A DNA stretch of 64,000 nt from NCBI RefSeq assembly GCF_002812485.1, contig NZ_CP025003.1:2852001-2916000 (forward strand), read 5' to 3'. The DNA is from Dickeya fangzhongdai. Its GTDB lineage: Bacteria; Pseudomonadota; Gammaproteobacteria; Enterobacterales; Enterobacteriaceae. The notes below the pieces were generated by a model. The model searched no databases, was not told where the DNA came from, and saw nothing but the letters and a program-made list of their open reading frames with translations. Both the position numbers and the translations under genes were made by a program. Shown here in pieces: positions 27,019-36,387 of this stretch. Numbering within the stretch: the first letter of the stretch is position 1; each line of letters opens with the position of its first letter.

Positions 27019-27874
27019 AACGGGGATCCAGTCTGTCGCGCAATGCGTTGCCGAGCATATTAAAAGTCAGGCTGGTGAGGAAAATAGCCAGCCCCGGCAT
27101 GGTGGCGACCCACCACTGCTCAAGCATCACGCTACTGCCTTCCGCCACCATTGCGCCCCACTCCGCCATCGGCGGCGGCGCGCCCACGCCGAGAAACCCG
27201 AGCCCGGCCGCCGCCAGAATCATGTTGCCCGGCGTCATGGCCGCCCGCGTCAGCGCGCCGGGCAGGCACAACGGCAGCACATGGCCGTACATCAGCCGCC
27301 ATCCGTCGATACCTTGCATACGGGCGGCAGCCAGAAACTCGCTGTTGCGTAGCGACATGGTTTCAGCCCGCGCCTGACGGGCAAACTGCGGCCAGGCGGT
27401 CAACGCCAACGCCAGTGCGCCGTGCAGCAACCCTGTGCCCAACACCGCCACCAGCGCCAGCGCAATCACCAGCCCGGGTAATGCCAGCATGATGTCGGTC
27501 AGCCGCATCAGCAGCCGATCGACCCAGCCGCCGAGATAACCGGCGCCTACCCCGATCAGCAGCCCGATGGGAATGGTGATCACCAGAATCAGCGCCACCA
27601 TTATCAGCGCCGGGCGAGTGCCATAAATCACCCTTGAGAGCAGGTCGCGGCCGAAGCCGTCGGTCCCCAGCCAGTGGTCCGGGCCGGGCGGCTGCAGGCG
27701 ATGCATCACATTTTGACTATAGGGGTCGAACGGCGCCAGCCAGGGAGCGAACAACGCGAGCAGCGTCAGCAGGCTCAACATCACAATGCAGACATTGAGG
27801 CTGTTCAGCATCGACGTGCGGCGCGTTGGCCGGCGCGGCTGGCGGTCGGTATAGAATGCATGTCGCCGCCTCAT
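27005..27874 (-). CDS. ABC importer permease, DppC/NikC type
   Basis: This membrane permease has 289 residues. The N-terminal region includes APFDPYSQNVMHRLQPPGPD and HWLGTDGFGRDLLSRVIYGT, hallmarks of DppC/NikC permeases. The EAA-type cytoplasmic loop lies around SEFLAAARMQGIDGWRLMYG, where it contacts the ATPases. The open frame extends farther upstream, but the ATG at 27874 overlaps the DppB-type stop (ATGA) and gives the usual length. Confidence 0.9.
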   Translation of the reverse strand: MRRRHAFYTDRQPRRPTRRTSMLNSLNVCIVMLSLLTLLALFAPWLAPFDPYSQNVMHRLQPPGPDHWLGTDGFGRDLLSRVIYGTRPALIMVALILVITIPIGLLIGVGAGYLGGWVDRLLMRLTDIMLALPGLVIALALVAVLGTGLLHGALALALTAWPQFARQARAETMSLRNSEFLAAARMQGIDGWRLMYGHVLPLCLPGALTRAAMTPGNMILAAAGLGFLGVGAPPPMAEWGAMVAEGSSVMLEQWWVATMPGLAIFLTSLTFNMLGNALRDRLDPRYDKR

Positions 27875-28911
27875 CGTGTTCGGGGGTCCAGCAAAAAGAT
27901 CAATGCATCCGCCAGCGCGTTGAGCAGAATGAAACAGACGCCAATCAGCAGCGTCGCCCCCAGCACCGCCGGGATATCGGCGGCAAACAGCGCGGTGGTC
28001 AGATAGCGCCCCACGCCCGGCCAGGAGAATACGGTTTCCACCAGGATCGCGCCTTCCAGCAGGCTGGCGTAAGACAGCATCAGCACCGTTACCATCACCG
28101 TCTGAATATTCGGCAGGATATGAAAAAACAGGATGCGCAGCGGACTGGCGCCCATCGCGCGGGCCAGCGTCACGTACTCTTTGCCGCATTCTTCCAAAAT
28201 AGCGGTGCGCAACATGCGGGCGATGCTGGCCATCGACACAAAGCCCAGCACGCAGGCAGGCAGCCACAAATGCGCCAGCGCGTTGCGAAACATCGCCAGA
28301 TCGCTGTTCCAGCCGCCCAGCAGTACAAACCCGGTCGGCAATTCCGCCGAGTACTGATAAATATCATCGAAGCGCCCCGGCCCCGCGGACCAGTGCAGCA
28401 CGGCATAAAACAGCAACAGACTCAACAGACCGATCCAGAACACCGGTACCGAATAGCCCAGCAGCGTAACGCCGCGCACCAGATAATCCAGCACCCCGCC
28501 GGGCTTCAACGCCGACAGCAGCGCCAGCGTGACGCCGCCGCCAAACCCAATCACAATCGCGCAGGTCGCCAGTTCAAAGGTCGCCGGAAAGGTACGCAGC
28601 AAATCCTGCAGCACCGGCTGCGCGGTGGTGCGTGATACGCCGAAATCGCCTTGCAATAGCGCGGAGAGATAGTGCCAGAATTGCAGCCACATCGGCTGGT
28701 CCAGCCCCAGTTGCTGACGCACCTGGCTGTAGGTAGCGTCGCTGGCATGTTCACCCGTCACGGGCAAAGCCTGATCGATCGGCGCCAGATGGGTTAACAG
28801 GAAGGTAAAAAACAACAGACCCAACAGCGTCAGGCACAATGAAAGGAAACTACCCAGCACTTTACCGGGACGCGCCGCAGTTCCCCATATCTGTTGATAA
28901 AATGGACTCAT
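27871..28911 (-). CDS. ABC importer permease, DppB/NikB type
   Basis: This permease has about 346 residues. TM1 is LTLLGLLFFTFLLTHLAP. It is followed by QLGLDQPMWLQFWHYLSALL and GDFGVSRTTAQPV, typical of the DppB family. The EAA loop (YVTLARAMGASPLRILFFHI) and late helices are complete. It is the first gene of the operon. An in-frame GTG at 28956 would give 361 residues. The ATG at 28911 is preferred by family length, but neither has a strong ribosome site. Confidence 0.87.
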   Translation of the reverse strand: MSPFYQQIWGTAARPGKVLGSFLSLCLTLLGLLFFTFLLTHLAPIDQALPVTGEHASDATYSQVRQQLGLDQPMWLQFWHYLSALLQGDFGVSRTTAQPVLQDLLRTFPATFELATCAIVIGFGGGVTLALLSALKPGGVLDYLVRGVTLLGYSVPVFWIGLLSLLLFYAVLHWSAGPGRFDDIYQYSAELPTGFVLLGGWNSDLAMFRNALAHLWLPACVLGFVSMASIARMLRTAILEECGKEYVTLARAMGASPLRILFFHILPNIQTVMVTVLMLSYASLLEGAILVETVFSWPGVGRYLTTALFAADIPAVLGATLLIGVCFILLNALADALIFLLDPRTR

Positions 28912-29052
28912 TGACGGAGGCCTTGTTGCTGGGAAGGCAACCCCAGGTCGTGACACGTTGCCAGCATGGTATCATCACTGCCGCCGGACTGGTATAGACA
29001 ACCTCCGTCTCAGTTCACGCCCTCGTCAGGCCCGCGCCGCGCAGGGTTAACG

Positions 29053-29730
29053 CTACGCCTGACCGGCGGAAGGACCCTGCTGCAGTTCCCGCACCCGCTG
29101 CGCCAGCGCGCTCAGGCTTTCGTCCGCCATGCCGTAATGCTTCAGTTCCTGTTCCAGCGCGAACAGATACTGGGCGTTGGTGCCGAGCGGCCCGCTGGCG
29201 CAGGCAATCAGCGGCGCAATACTCTGTATGCAGGTATCGGCTTCCAGCAGCGGATGTTCGGGGTCGGTGACAAACACTAGCGCGGTGATCGGCTCGCCGC
29301 TTTGGCAGCGCAGTTCGCACCATAGCGGCCGGTAACAACCGGTCAGCATTTCACGCTTCCACAGCAGTTCCAGCTCTTCGCGCAGGGTAGTTTCAGGCAA
29401 CCGGTAGGCCAGTCCGGTGGTTTCGCCGCCGGGTTTCAGCCCCAGCATACGGCCGGGCTGGCTATGGGTGCCGCGGCCGGCGGTGAGGCGCAGACAAAAG
29501 GTGCGATGCCAGCCGTTGAGCGTAGCCACGCAAACCTCTTCGGCATCGAATACCGGATTCCACATCAGGGAGCCGTAACCGAACACCCAGACCGGGCTTT
29601 GGTCAGGGCGGGATGCCAGCGTACACGCCAGAGACGCCGCACGCTGCTGAGGGGTCAGCAACAAGGATTCATCAATATTGCCAAACGAGGTTTTACAATC
29701 TGCTTTCTGCAAAAAATCACGCGTCAACAC
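29053..29730 (-). CDS. chaC: Glutathione-specific gamma-glutamylcyclotransferase ChaC
   Basis: This 225-residue protein (E. coli ChaC is 231) has VWVFGYGSLMWNP near residue 48, the GYGSL substrate-binding motif of gamma-glutamylcyclotransferases. RLTAGRGTHSQPGRMLGL, EELELLWKREMLTGCY and ASGPLGTNAQYLFALEQEL follow as in E. coli. ChaC degrades glutathione to 5-oxoproline and Cys-Gly. In E. coli it lies with chaA and chaB. Here it is divergent from chaA with about 560 bp between, and no chaB is seen. Confidence 0.93.
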   Translation of the reverse strand: MLTRDFLQKADCKTSFGNIDESLLLTPQQRAASLACTLASRPDQSPVWVFGYGSLMWNPVFDAEEVCVATLNGWHRTFCLRLTAGRGTHSQPGRMLGLKPGGETTGLAYRLPETTLREELELLWKREMLTGCYRPLWCELRCQSGEPITALVFVTDPEHPLLEADTCIQSIAPLIACASGPLGTNAQYLFALEQELKHYGMADESLSALAQRVRELQQGPSAGQA

Positions 29731-30110
29731 TACCCACTGCCCTCACTAAAACGTTTCTTACTGCGCGGCGGCATCGCCTCGTCTATTCTGGCCGATCATC
29801 AACCCTGTAATCAACGCAGGTATTGCTTATTTCTACGGCAAAATATCGTTAACCTTTACCAGAATTTTGCTAAACGCCCGATGCAATAGCGCGGCAGACG
29901 TTCATGAACGGTTTCACAATGATGTCAGACCGCGCCCATCCTTCGCATTCATGAGAAAATGACAATCCCATCTTATTTATGCGTCGTTTAGCTTAAAAAT
30001 GACAACCTATAAAAAGATAAAATACGTTATCATTTGATAAAAACAGTAAACAAAAAGTACAAAATCTTTTACTATTAATCAGATAAAACATAAAGAATGA
30101 AAACACCCCG
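29731..30110. other. AT-rich intergenic region between chaC and chaA
   Basis: No gene is evident. The 29940-30110 stretch is very AT-rich and probably holds the chaA promoter. The downstream part is described separately as a structured leader. Confidence 0.5.
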
Positions 30111-30289
30111 TAAAAACCCGCTAAATCAGGTTACACCGGGTTTTAAGTAACAATACTTTTGGCTCCGATGGTGTCGGAGAGGCAGGGAAAAATCATCCGG
30201 GCAAAAACGCAGCATCGCCCAATGCGTCAATCAACGCCCGGATGCAATAAAAAAACGCTTATCTTTAGACGGTATAAGGAGACCCGACC
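30111..30289 (+). promoter_or_regulatory. Structured 5' leader of chaA with three hairpins
   Basis: Three perfect stems lie in sequence. Stem 1 is AAAACCCG/CGGGTTTT (30113-30120 with 30137-30144). Stem 2 is CTCCGA/TCGGAG (30163-30168 with 30174-30179). Stem 3 is CATCCGGGC/GCCCGGATG (30194-30202 with 30236-30244), with an inner ACGCA/TGCGT pair, and is followed by AATAAAAAAA. A GGAG ribosome site precedes the ATG at 30290. The layout suggests an RNA leader that controls an ion antiporter. I do not recognise it as a known riboswitch class. Confidence 0.45.
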
Positions 30290-31390
30290 ATGCCAACATC
30301 CTCCGACGCGGTGAAAACCCGTCACCACGAATACACCCTGATTTTTCCGTTGCTGGCGCTGCTGGCCCTGACATTATGGGGCGATGCCCGCAGCCTGCCG
30401 GCTATGGTCGGCATCAACCTGCTGGCGCTGGTGGGGATCCTCGCCAGCGCGTTCAGCGTGGTGCGCCACGCCGATGTGCTGGCGCATCGTCTGGGGGAAC
30501 CTTATGGCTCGTTGATCCTCAGTCTGTCGGTCGTGATTCTGGAAGTCAGCCTGATTTCGGCGCTGATGGCGACCGGCGATGCCGGCCCGACGCTGATGCG
30601 CGACACCCTTTATTCTATCATCATGATCGTCAGCGGCGGTCTGGTCGGCTTCGCCCTGTTGCTGGGCGGCCGCAAATTCGCCACCCAGTACGTCAATCTG
30701 GCCGGCATCAAGCAATATCTGATGGCAATCTTCCCGCTGGCGATACTGGTGCTGGTGTTTCCCGCCGCGTTGCCGGAAGGCAATTTCTCCGTGGCGCAAT
30801 CCATCATCATCGCGCTGATTTCCGCCATGATGTACGGCGTATTCCTGCTAATTCAGACCCGCACGCATCAGAGCCTGTTTGTCTACGAGCACGAAGATGA
30901 AAGCGATGATGACAACCCGCACCACGGCAAACCGTCGGTACACAGCTCCGCCTGGCACGCTATCTGGCTGCTGGTGCATCTGGTGGCGGTGATTGGCGTC
31001 ACCAAGATGGACTCGCCGCAGTTGGAAGGGTTGCTGGAGGCGATGAACGCGCCAGCCCAATTTACCGGTTTCCTGGTAGCGCTGCTGATCCTGTCGCCGG
31101 AAGGGCTGGGCGCCATCACCGCCGTACTGCGTAATCAGGTACAGCGCGCCATGAACCTGTTCTTCGGGTCGGTGCTGGCCACCATTTCGCTGACGGTACC
31201 CGCCGTAACGCTGATCGCCACTCTCACCGGCCGCACCCTGCAGTTTTCGCTCGACCTGCCGCATATTGTGGTGATGCTGTCGGTGCTGGTGCTGTGCCAT
31301 ATTTCCTTTTCCACCGGCCGCACCAACGTCCTCAACGGCAGCGCGCACCTGGCGCTGTTCGCCGCTTATCTGATGACCATCATGCTGTAA
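30290..31390 (+). CDS. chaA: Na+(K+,Ca2+)/H+ antiporter ChaA
   Basis: This 366-residue cation antiporter is the same length as E. coli Cha[41 protein letters not shown] and the acidic loop [17 protein letters not shown] match closely. [19 protein letters not shown] is the second conserved cation-exchanger repeat. It resides in the inner membrane and helps with sodium, calcium and potassium extrusion at alkaline pH. It is preceded by a long structured leader. Confidence 0.96.
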   Translation: MPTSSDAVKTRHHEYTLIFPLLALLALTLWGDARSLPAMVGINLLALVGILASAFSVVRHADVLAHRLGEPYGSLILSLSVVILEVSLISALMATGDAGPTLMRDTLYSIIMIVSGGLVGFALLLGGRKFATQYVNLAGIKQYLMAIFPLAILVLVFPAALPEGNFSVAQSIIIALISAMMYGVFLLIQTRTHQSLFVYEHEDESDDDNPHHGKPSVHSSAWHAIWLLVHLVAVIGVTKMDSPQLEGLLEAMNAPAQFTGFLVALLILSPEGLGAITAVLRNQVQRAMNLFFGSVLATISLTVPAVTLIATLTGRTLQFSLDLPHIVVMLSVLVLCHISFSTGRTNVLNGSAHLALFAAYLMTIML

Positions 31391-31397
31391 GCGCCCC

Positions 31398-31425
31398 GCC
31401 GGTATCGCCGCCCAGCGATACCGGC
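31398..31425 (+). terminator. Stem-loop after chaA
   Basis: GCCGGTATCG / CGATACCGGC, a perfect 10-bp stem with an 8-nt loop just after the stop. It lacks a T-run, so it may stabilise the mRNA 3' end rather than terminate. Confidence 0.4.
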
Positions 31426-31766
31426 ATCGTACTATTCATTACCGGTTATCTCATCCCGGTTATCTTGCCGTCTTCCCTACGCTTCCCGGTCTACGCTTTT
31501 CTGCCCGCAACTTCCTGCCGCGTATCGGCAACGCAGCGATTTATACGACAATATTCTCTTCTTGCCCGAAAAAATCCTTTCCATTGATTTACCGCTGGAT
31601 CTGCGTCAAAAAACAGGCGTATGGTATCGGCTTTGGACTGTGTCCTACCGCGGCGGCTGCGCTTTTTGTTTCCACTTCTCCAGCAACCACCGCAGGCGGC
31701 ACACGCCCTGGCCGTGACGGGCCGCTGTCGACCCGCCTGTTTTTCATTGTTTGGTTCTTGTTTTCC
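31426..31766. other. Intergenic region upstream of dauA
   Basis: No gene is supported. An open frame runs in from 31584 into dauA but has no family resemblance before the ATG at 31767. The dauA promoter should lie here. Confidence 0.4.
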
Positions 31767-33482
31767 ATGAAATCACACCGAATTAACGGTATCAGACCGT
31801 TCAGCGCGCTGATTGAAGCCTGCTGGCGAGAAACCTACACGCTGTCGCGTTTTACTCATGATGTTATTGCCGGGATCACCGTCGGGATCATCGCTATCCC
31901 GCTGGCGATGGCGCTGGCTATCGCCAGCGGCGTGCCCCCGCAGTATGGACTTTATACGTCGGCGATCGCCGGGTTGGTGATCGCGCTGTGCGGCGGCTCC
32001 CGCTACAGCGTCTCCGGTCCCACCGCCGCATTTGTGGTTATTCTTCATCCCGTATCCCAGCAGTTCGGCATCTCCGGCCTGCTGGTCGCCACCCTACTCT
32101 CCGGCGTGTTTTTGCTGTTGATGGGCCTGTGCCGGCTGGGGCGATTGATTGAATACATTCCTTTGCCGGTGACGCTCGGGTTTACCTCCGGTATCGCCAT
32201 CACCATCGCCACCATGCAGGTAAAAGACTTTTTCGGCCTGACCATGACCACGGTGCCGGAGCACTATGCCGAAAAAGTGGCGGCACTGGTACAGGCGCTA
32301 CCGACGCTGAACATCGGCGATACGCTGGTTGGCTCGACGACGCTGCTGGTGCTGATCGTCTGGCCGAAGCTGGGCATTCGCCTGCCGGGTCACCTCCCCG
32401 CGCTGTTGGCAGGCACCGCCGTGATGGGCGTGTTATCGCAGTTTCACCTTGACGTGGCGACCATCGGCTCGCGTTTCAGCTACCTGCTGGCCGACGGCAG
32501 TCACGGTCAGGGGATCCCGGCGATTCTGCCGCAGTTTTTACTGCCGTGGAACATTCCCGCGCCGGACGGTCACACCATGACGCTGAGCTGGAAAAGCCTG
32601 TCCGAGCTGCTGCCGGCGGCGTTTTCCATGGCGATGCTCGGCGCCATTGAGTCACTGCTGTGCGCGGTGGTGCTGGACGGCATGACCGGGCGCAAACACC
32701 ATCCCAGTAACGAATTGATCGGCCAGGGCATCGGCAACATGGTGGCGCCGTTCTTCGGCGGCATTACCGCCACCGCCGCCATCGCCCGCTCCGCCGCCAA
32801 CGTGCGTGCAGGCGCGACTTCGCCCATCGCGGCGGTGATCCACGCCGGTCTGGTGCTGTTGTCCCTGCTGGTGCTGGCGCCCTGGCTCTCTTATCTGCCG
32901 CTGTCGGCGATGGCCTCACTGCTGTTGTTGGTGGCGTGGAACATGAGCGAGGCGCACAAAGTTGTCTACCTGCTGCGCCGGGCGCCGCGGGACGACATTC
33001 TGGTATTGGTGCTGTGCATGGCGTTAACCGTACTGTTCGATATGGTGATTGCCATTACGGTGGGGATTGTGTTGGCGTCGTTGCTGTTCATGGGCAATGT
33101 GGCGCGCATGACGCGGCTGAGCGAACTGCCGGGCACCATCGCGGGCCAGCGGCTGGTGCTGCGCATTAACGGACCGCTGTTTTTCGCCGCGGCGGAGCGC
33201 CTGTTTAATGAACTGATGGAACGCGCCCAGCCTTACCCGACGATTGTTCTGCAGTGGGATGCCGTGTCGGTGCTGGATGCCGGCGGCCTTAACGCTTTCC
33301 GCCACTTTGTGGAATTGCTGCCGCCGGAAAAACAGCTGATCATTACCGATATCCCGTTCCAGCCGCTCAAAACACTGGCCCGGGCTAACGTTACGCCGAT
33401 CGCCAACCGGCTGGGTTTCTACGCCACGCTGGAACAGGCGCTGGCGGAAACCACCCCCGTTCCCGACGAGCCGGCTTCCTGA
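31767..33482 (+). CDS. dauA: C4-dicarboxylate / SulP-family transporter DauA
   Basis: This 571-residue protein (E. coli DauA is 559) has a SulP transmembrane domain ([58 protein letters not shown]) and a C-terminal STAS domain (about 450-560, with [18 protein letters not shown]). DauA takes up succinate and other C4-dicarboxylates at acidic pH. The start at 31767 ([12 protein letters not shown]) matches the E. coli layout. A GC-rich stem (33492-33515) follows the stop. Confidence 0.93.
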   Translation: MKSHRINGIRPFSALIEACWRETYTLSRFTHDVIAGITVGIIAIPLAMALAIASGVPPQYGLYTSAIAGLVIALCGGSRYSVSGPTAAFVVILHPVSQQFGISGLLVATLLSGVFLLLMGLCRLGRLIEYIPLPVTLGFTSGIAITIATMQVKDFFGLTMTTVPEHYAEKVAALVQALPTLNIGDTLVGSTTLLVLIVWPKLGIRLPGHLPALLAGTAVMGVLSQFHLDVATIGSRFSYLLADGSHGQGIPAILPQFLLPWNIPAPDGHTMTLSWKSLSELLPAAFSMAMLGAIESLLCAVVLDGMTGRKHHPSNELIGQGIGNMVAPFFGGITATAAIARSAANVRAGATSPIAAVIHAGLVLLSLLVLAPWLSYLPLSAMASLLLLVAWNMSEAHKVVYLLRRAPRDDILVLVLCMALTVLFDMVIAITVGIVLASLLFMGNVARMTRLSELPGTIAGQRLVLRINGPLFFAAAERLFNELMERAQPYPTIVLQWDAVSVLDAGGLNAFRHFVELLPPEKQLIITDIPFQPLKTLARANVTPIANRLGFYATLEQALAETTPVPDEPAS

Positions 33483-33535
33483 TCGTTCACCGGATCCCGC
33501 TTTATGCGGGGTCCGATTCAGTACGCCTCAAATAT

Positions 33536-33976
33536 TCAGCAGAGCAGCCCTGACGGCGCCGTCGATGTGGCGGAACGCACCGTCAGGCACTCCGCATGCT
33601 GGCTCAGCGCCAGTTCATGATCGCGGCAGGCCTGCCCTATCGCCTGCAACTGCTCGCCGGACAGCGCATAAGGCAACCGGATGTCCAGCTCCGTTACCCC
33701 TTGCTGGCGCGCCAGTGTAATCAGACGGGAAAGATTGGTTTCATCGCTGGCCTGAGTGGACAGTACCTGCATCGCCAGTTCCAGCAGTTTATCCTTGCCG
33801 GCGCTCCCGGCTACCACGGGTGACTTGGTCACCATGCCGAAAATCGGCATCACGCCGTACAACGCGTCGATAAAGCGCCAGCGCTTGCGGCACAGCGCGC
33901 CAAGGTACGCGGTATAATCAATGCACATCCGTTCACTTTCAGAGGAGCCCGCAGGCCCGGAATGAGCCTCTTCCAT
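33536..33976 (-). CDS. Protein of unknown function divergent from rstA
   Basis: The protein has 146 residues, without signal peptide or membrane segment, and I do not recognise it. The ATG at 33976 is well supported by AAAGGAG about 8 bp upstream, and the frame has coding character. It contains YTAYLGALCRKRWRFIDALY early and a helical C-terminal half (LARQQGVTELDIRLPYALSG). A reading frame also runs further upstream to 34756, but that part lies antisense to rstA and is not coding. Divergence from rstAB places its promoter in the shared 240-bp gap. Confidence 0.6.
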   Translation of the reverse strand: MEEAHSGPAGSSESERMCIDYTAYLGALCRKRWRFIDALYGVMPIFGMVTKSPVVAGSAGKDKLLELAMQVLSTQASDETNLSRLITLARQQGVTELDIRLPYALSGEQLQAIGQACRDHELALSQHAECLTVRSATSTAPSGLLC

Positions 33977-34153
33977 CCTTTTTCTCCTTTCCGTCAACCG
34001 ACCGTTGGCATCACGCCATTTCACGTTAACCATTACAACGTAAAAAGGATTAATAAGGTATAGTATCTCTAATAATTGTAGAGCTATTAGACAAAAGCAG
34101 GGACTTTTCTGCTGGCAATGCGATCCAGCGCACCCTACGCTTGCGTCGTAGCC

Positions 34154-34184
34154 GCTCATGCCGTCAGACGGCGCCGGCATGAGC
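34154..34184 (+). promoter_or_regulatory. Hairpin in the rstA leader
   Basis: GCTCATGCCG (34154-34163) and CGGCATGAGC (34175-34184) form a perfect 10-bp inverted repeat with an 11-nt loop, 32 bp before the rstA start. It could be a leader hairpin or an operator. Confidence 0.35.
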
Positions 34185-34216
34185 CATAACACGCGTTCTG
34201 TTGTGAGTGGGATGTC

Positions 34217-34960
34217 ATGTATAAAGTTGTTTTTGTTGAAGATGATCCGGAAGTCGGCAAACTGATCGCAGCCTATCTGGGTAAACATGATATTGATGTA
34301 CGCATTGAGCCGCGCGGCGATAACGCGCTGGCCTTCATCGAAGAACAACAGCCCGACCTGGTGTTGCTGGACATCATGCTGCCCGGCAAAGACGGTATGA
34401 CGATTTGCCGGGAACTGCGCCCTCTCTTTACCGGCCCCATCGTATTGCTCACCTCGCTCGACAGCGACATGAACCACATTCTGTCGCTGGAAATGGGGGC
34501 CGATGACTATATTCTGAAAACCACGCCGCCGGCGGTGCTGCTGGCGCGTTTGCGGTTGCATTTCCGTCAATACGCCGCCGCGCCGCAGCCGGCGGTGGAA
34601 AAAAGCGCGCCGGTGAAAACGCAGGTTCAGGTGCATAAATCGCTGCACTTCGGCCTGTTGTGCATCGATCCGGTTAACCGCGACGTCACGCTGGCGGACG
34701 AGAATATCGCCCTCTCCACGTCGGATTTCGACCTGCTGTGGCTGCTGGCCACCCACGCCGGACAGATCATGGACCGCGAAGCGCTGCTTAAGGCGCTGCG
34801 CGGCGTCAGTTACGACGGGATGGATCGCAGTATCGACGTCGCCATTTCCCGCCTGCGCAAAAAACTGTACGACAACGCGCTGGAACCGGTGCGCATCAAA
34901 ACCATCCGCAACAAAGGCTATCTGTTCGCCCCCAATGCCTGGGAGACCCTCACGCCATGA
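34217..34960 (+). CDS. rstA: Response regulator RstA (OmpR family)
   Basis: This 247-residue regulator has a receiver domain (1-120) with acidic pocket VEDD, phospho-acceptor Asp52 in LLDIMLPGKDGMT, and TSLDSDMNHIL around the conserved Thr/Ser. A winged-helix DNA-binding domain (about 140-240) contains DREALLKALRGVSYDGMDRS. It is very close to E. coli RstA along its length. RstA acts with RstB in acid and envelope stress control, under PhoPQ in E. coli. The rstB start overlaps its stop (ATGA). Confidence 0.95.
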   Translation: MYKVVFVEDDPEVGKLIAAYLGKHDIDVRIEPRGDNALAFIEEQQPDLVLLDIMLPGKDGMTICRELRPLFTGPIVLLTSLDSDMNHILSLEMGADDYILKTTPPAVLLARLRLHFRQYAAAPQPAVEKSAPVKTQVQVHKSLHFGLLCIDPVNRDVTLADENIALSTSDFDLLWLLATHAGQIMDREALLKALRGVSYDGMDRSIDVAISRLRKKLYDNALEPVRIKTIRNKGYLFAPNAWETLTP

Positions 34961-36312
34961 AAAAACTGTTTATTCAGTTCTTTCTGCTGCTGTTCGCCAG
35001 CTTTTTGGTGATGACCCTGCTGGTGGGGCTGGTGTACAAAGTCACGGCGGAACGGGCCGGACGCCAGTCGATGGATGACCTGATGAAAAGCTCGCTGTAT
35101 CTGATCCGCAACGAGCTGCGCTCCATTCCGCCACGAGAGTGGCACAAGACCATCAACCAGATGGACCTTAACCTGTCGTTCAAGTTGCACATTGAGCCGA
35201 TCAGCAAGTACCGGCTTAGCACGCAGGCGCAGCAGCGGCTGATTCAGGGGGAAATCGTCGCGCTGGACGACGAGTACACGTTTATCCAGCGTATTCCGCG
35301 CAGTCACTACGTGCTGGCGGTCGGCCCGATTCCCTATCTGTTCTTCCTGCACGAAATCCGGCTGGTCAACCTGCTGTTTCTGGCGCTGATCGGCCTGTCG
35401 CTGGCGCTGCCGGTGTTCCTGTGGATACGCCCGCACTGGAAGGCGATGCTGCAACTGGAAAGCGCCGCGCAGCGGCTGGGAGACGGTCATCTGGAAGAGC
35501 GAACCCACTTTGATAACACCTCCAGCCTGTTCCGCCTCGGCGTGGCGTTCAACCGCATGGCCGACAACCTCAACCAGTTGATTACCAGTAAAAAACAGCT
35601 GATCGACAATATCGCTCATGAGCTGCGCACGCCGCTGGTCCGGTTGCGCTACCGACTGGCGATGAGCGACAACCTGACCGACGAAGAACAGGAAGCCATC
35701 AACCGCGATGTCGGCCAGTTGGAGGCGTTAATCGATGAACTGCTGACCTACGCCCGCCTCGACCGGCCGCAGGTGACGCTGCATCTCGAAGAGATCGACC
35801 TGTCGCAATGGCTGCACAAGCGAATCGACGATTTCCGGCTGGTGCATGACGATAAACAGATTGAGCTGGACGTAACCGGCGATAACAACTTCGGCTATGT
35901 GGACCTGCGCCTGATGGAACGGGTGTTGAACAATCTGGTCAATAACGGCTTGCGTTTCTGTCAGCATCGCCTGCGGGTCGGGCTAACGCTGGACCAGCAT
36001 ACCGCCTACCTGCAGGTGGAGGATGACGGGCCGGGCATCGCGCCGGAAGACCGCGCACATATCTTCGAACCCTTCATCCGGTTGGAAGCCGGTATCGAAA
36101 ACAGCAGCGGCGGCTGTGGTCTGGGGCTGGCGATTGTTCACGCCATCGTGCGCGCTTACAACGGCACGATCGAGGTAGACAGCAGCCCGCTGGGCGGCGC
36201 GCGCTTCCTGTTCCGCTGGCCGATTATCGAGCACAAATCCTCGTCAAATTCTTCGTCTGCAAACCTTGTACAATCCGTTACACGCGGAAACCAAACACTC
36301 ACAGATCGCTAG
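34957..36312 (+). CDS. rstB: Sensor histidine kinase RstB
   Basis: This 451-residue kinase (E. coli RstB is 433) has TM1 at about 5-27, a periplasmic domain to about 130, TM2 (LVNLLFLALIGLSLALPVFL), HAMP, and a HisKA domain with phospho-acceptor His221 in DNIAHELRTPLVRL. An ATPase domain follows with the N-box NNLVNNG, DDGPGIAPED and GGCGLGLAI. It is cotranscribed with rstA by a 4-bp overlap. Its 3' coding end carries a match to the RstA box, so it overlaps the asr promoter region. Confidence 0.95.
   Translation: MKKLFIQFFLLLFASFLVMTLLVGLVYKVTAERAGRQSMDDLMKSSLYLIRNELRSIPPREWHKTINQMDLNLSFKLHIEPISKYRLSTQAQQRLIQGEIVALDDEYTFIQRIPRSHYVLAVGPIPYLFFLHEIRLVNLLFLALIGLSLALPVFLWIRPHWKAMLQLESAAQRLGDGHLEERTHFDNTSSLFRLGVAFNRMADNLNQLITSKKQLIDNIAHELRTPLVRLRYRLAMSDNLTDEEQEAINRDVGQLEALIDELLTYARLDRPQVTLHLEEIDLSQWLHKRIDDFRLVHDDKQIELDVTGDNNFGYVDLRLMERVLNNLVNNGLRFCQHRLRVGLTLDQHTAYLQVEDDGPGIAPEDRAHIFEPFIRLEAGIENSSGGCGLGLAIVHAIVRAYNGTIEVDSSPLGGARFLFRWPIIEHKSSSNSSSANLVQSVTRGNQTLTDR
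36269..36282 (+). promoter_or_regulatory. RstA box upstream of asr
   Basis: TACAATCCGTTACA matches the RstA box consensus TACATNTNGTTACA at 10 of 12 defined positions. It lies inside the last codons of rstB, 106 bp before the asr start. In E. coli RstA directly activates asr. Confidence 0.65.
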
Positions 36313-36387
36313 CTTATGTTCCCCTATTCTTCAGTCATCGGCCCACCCTGGGGTTCGAAACGTGAACTGGATAATGAGGAATTTACG

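Noticed and set aside
30111..30289. chaA leader as a yybP-ykoY manganese riboswitch.
   Set aside because: The conserved loop sequences of that class are not present; only hairpins are seen.
33977..34756. Upstream part of a long minus-strand frame joined to the unknown gene.
   Set aside because: It is antisense to rstA, with low-complexity His/Gln/Arg content; the ATG at 33976 has a strong ribosome site.
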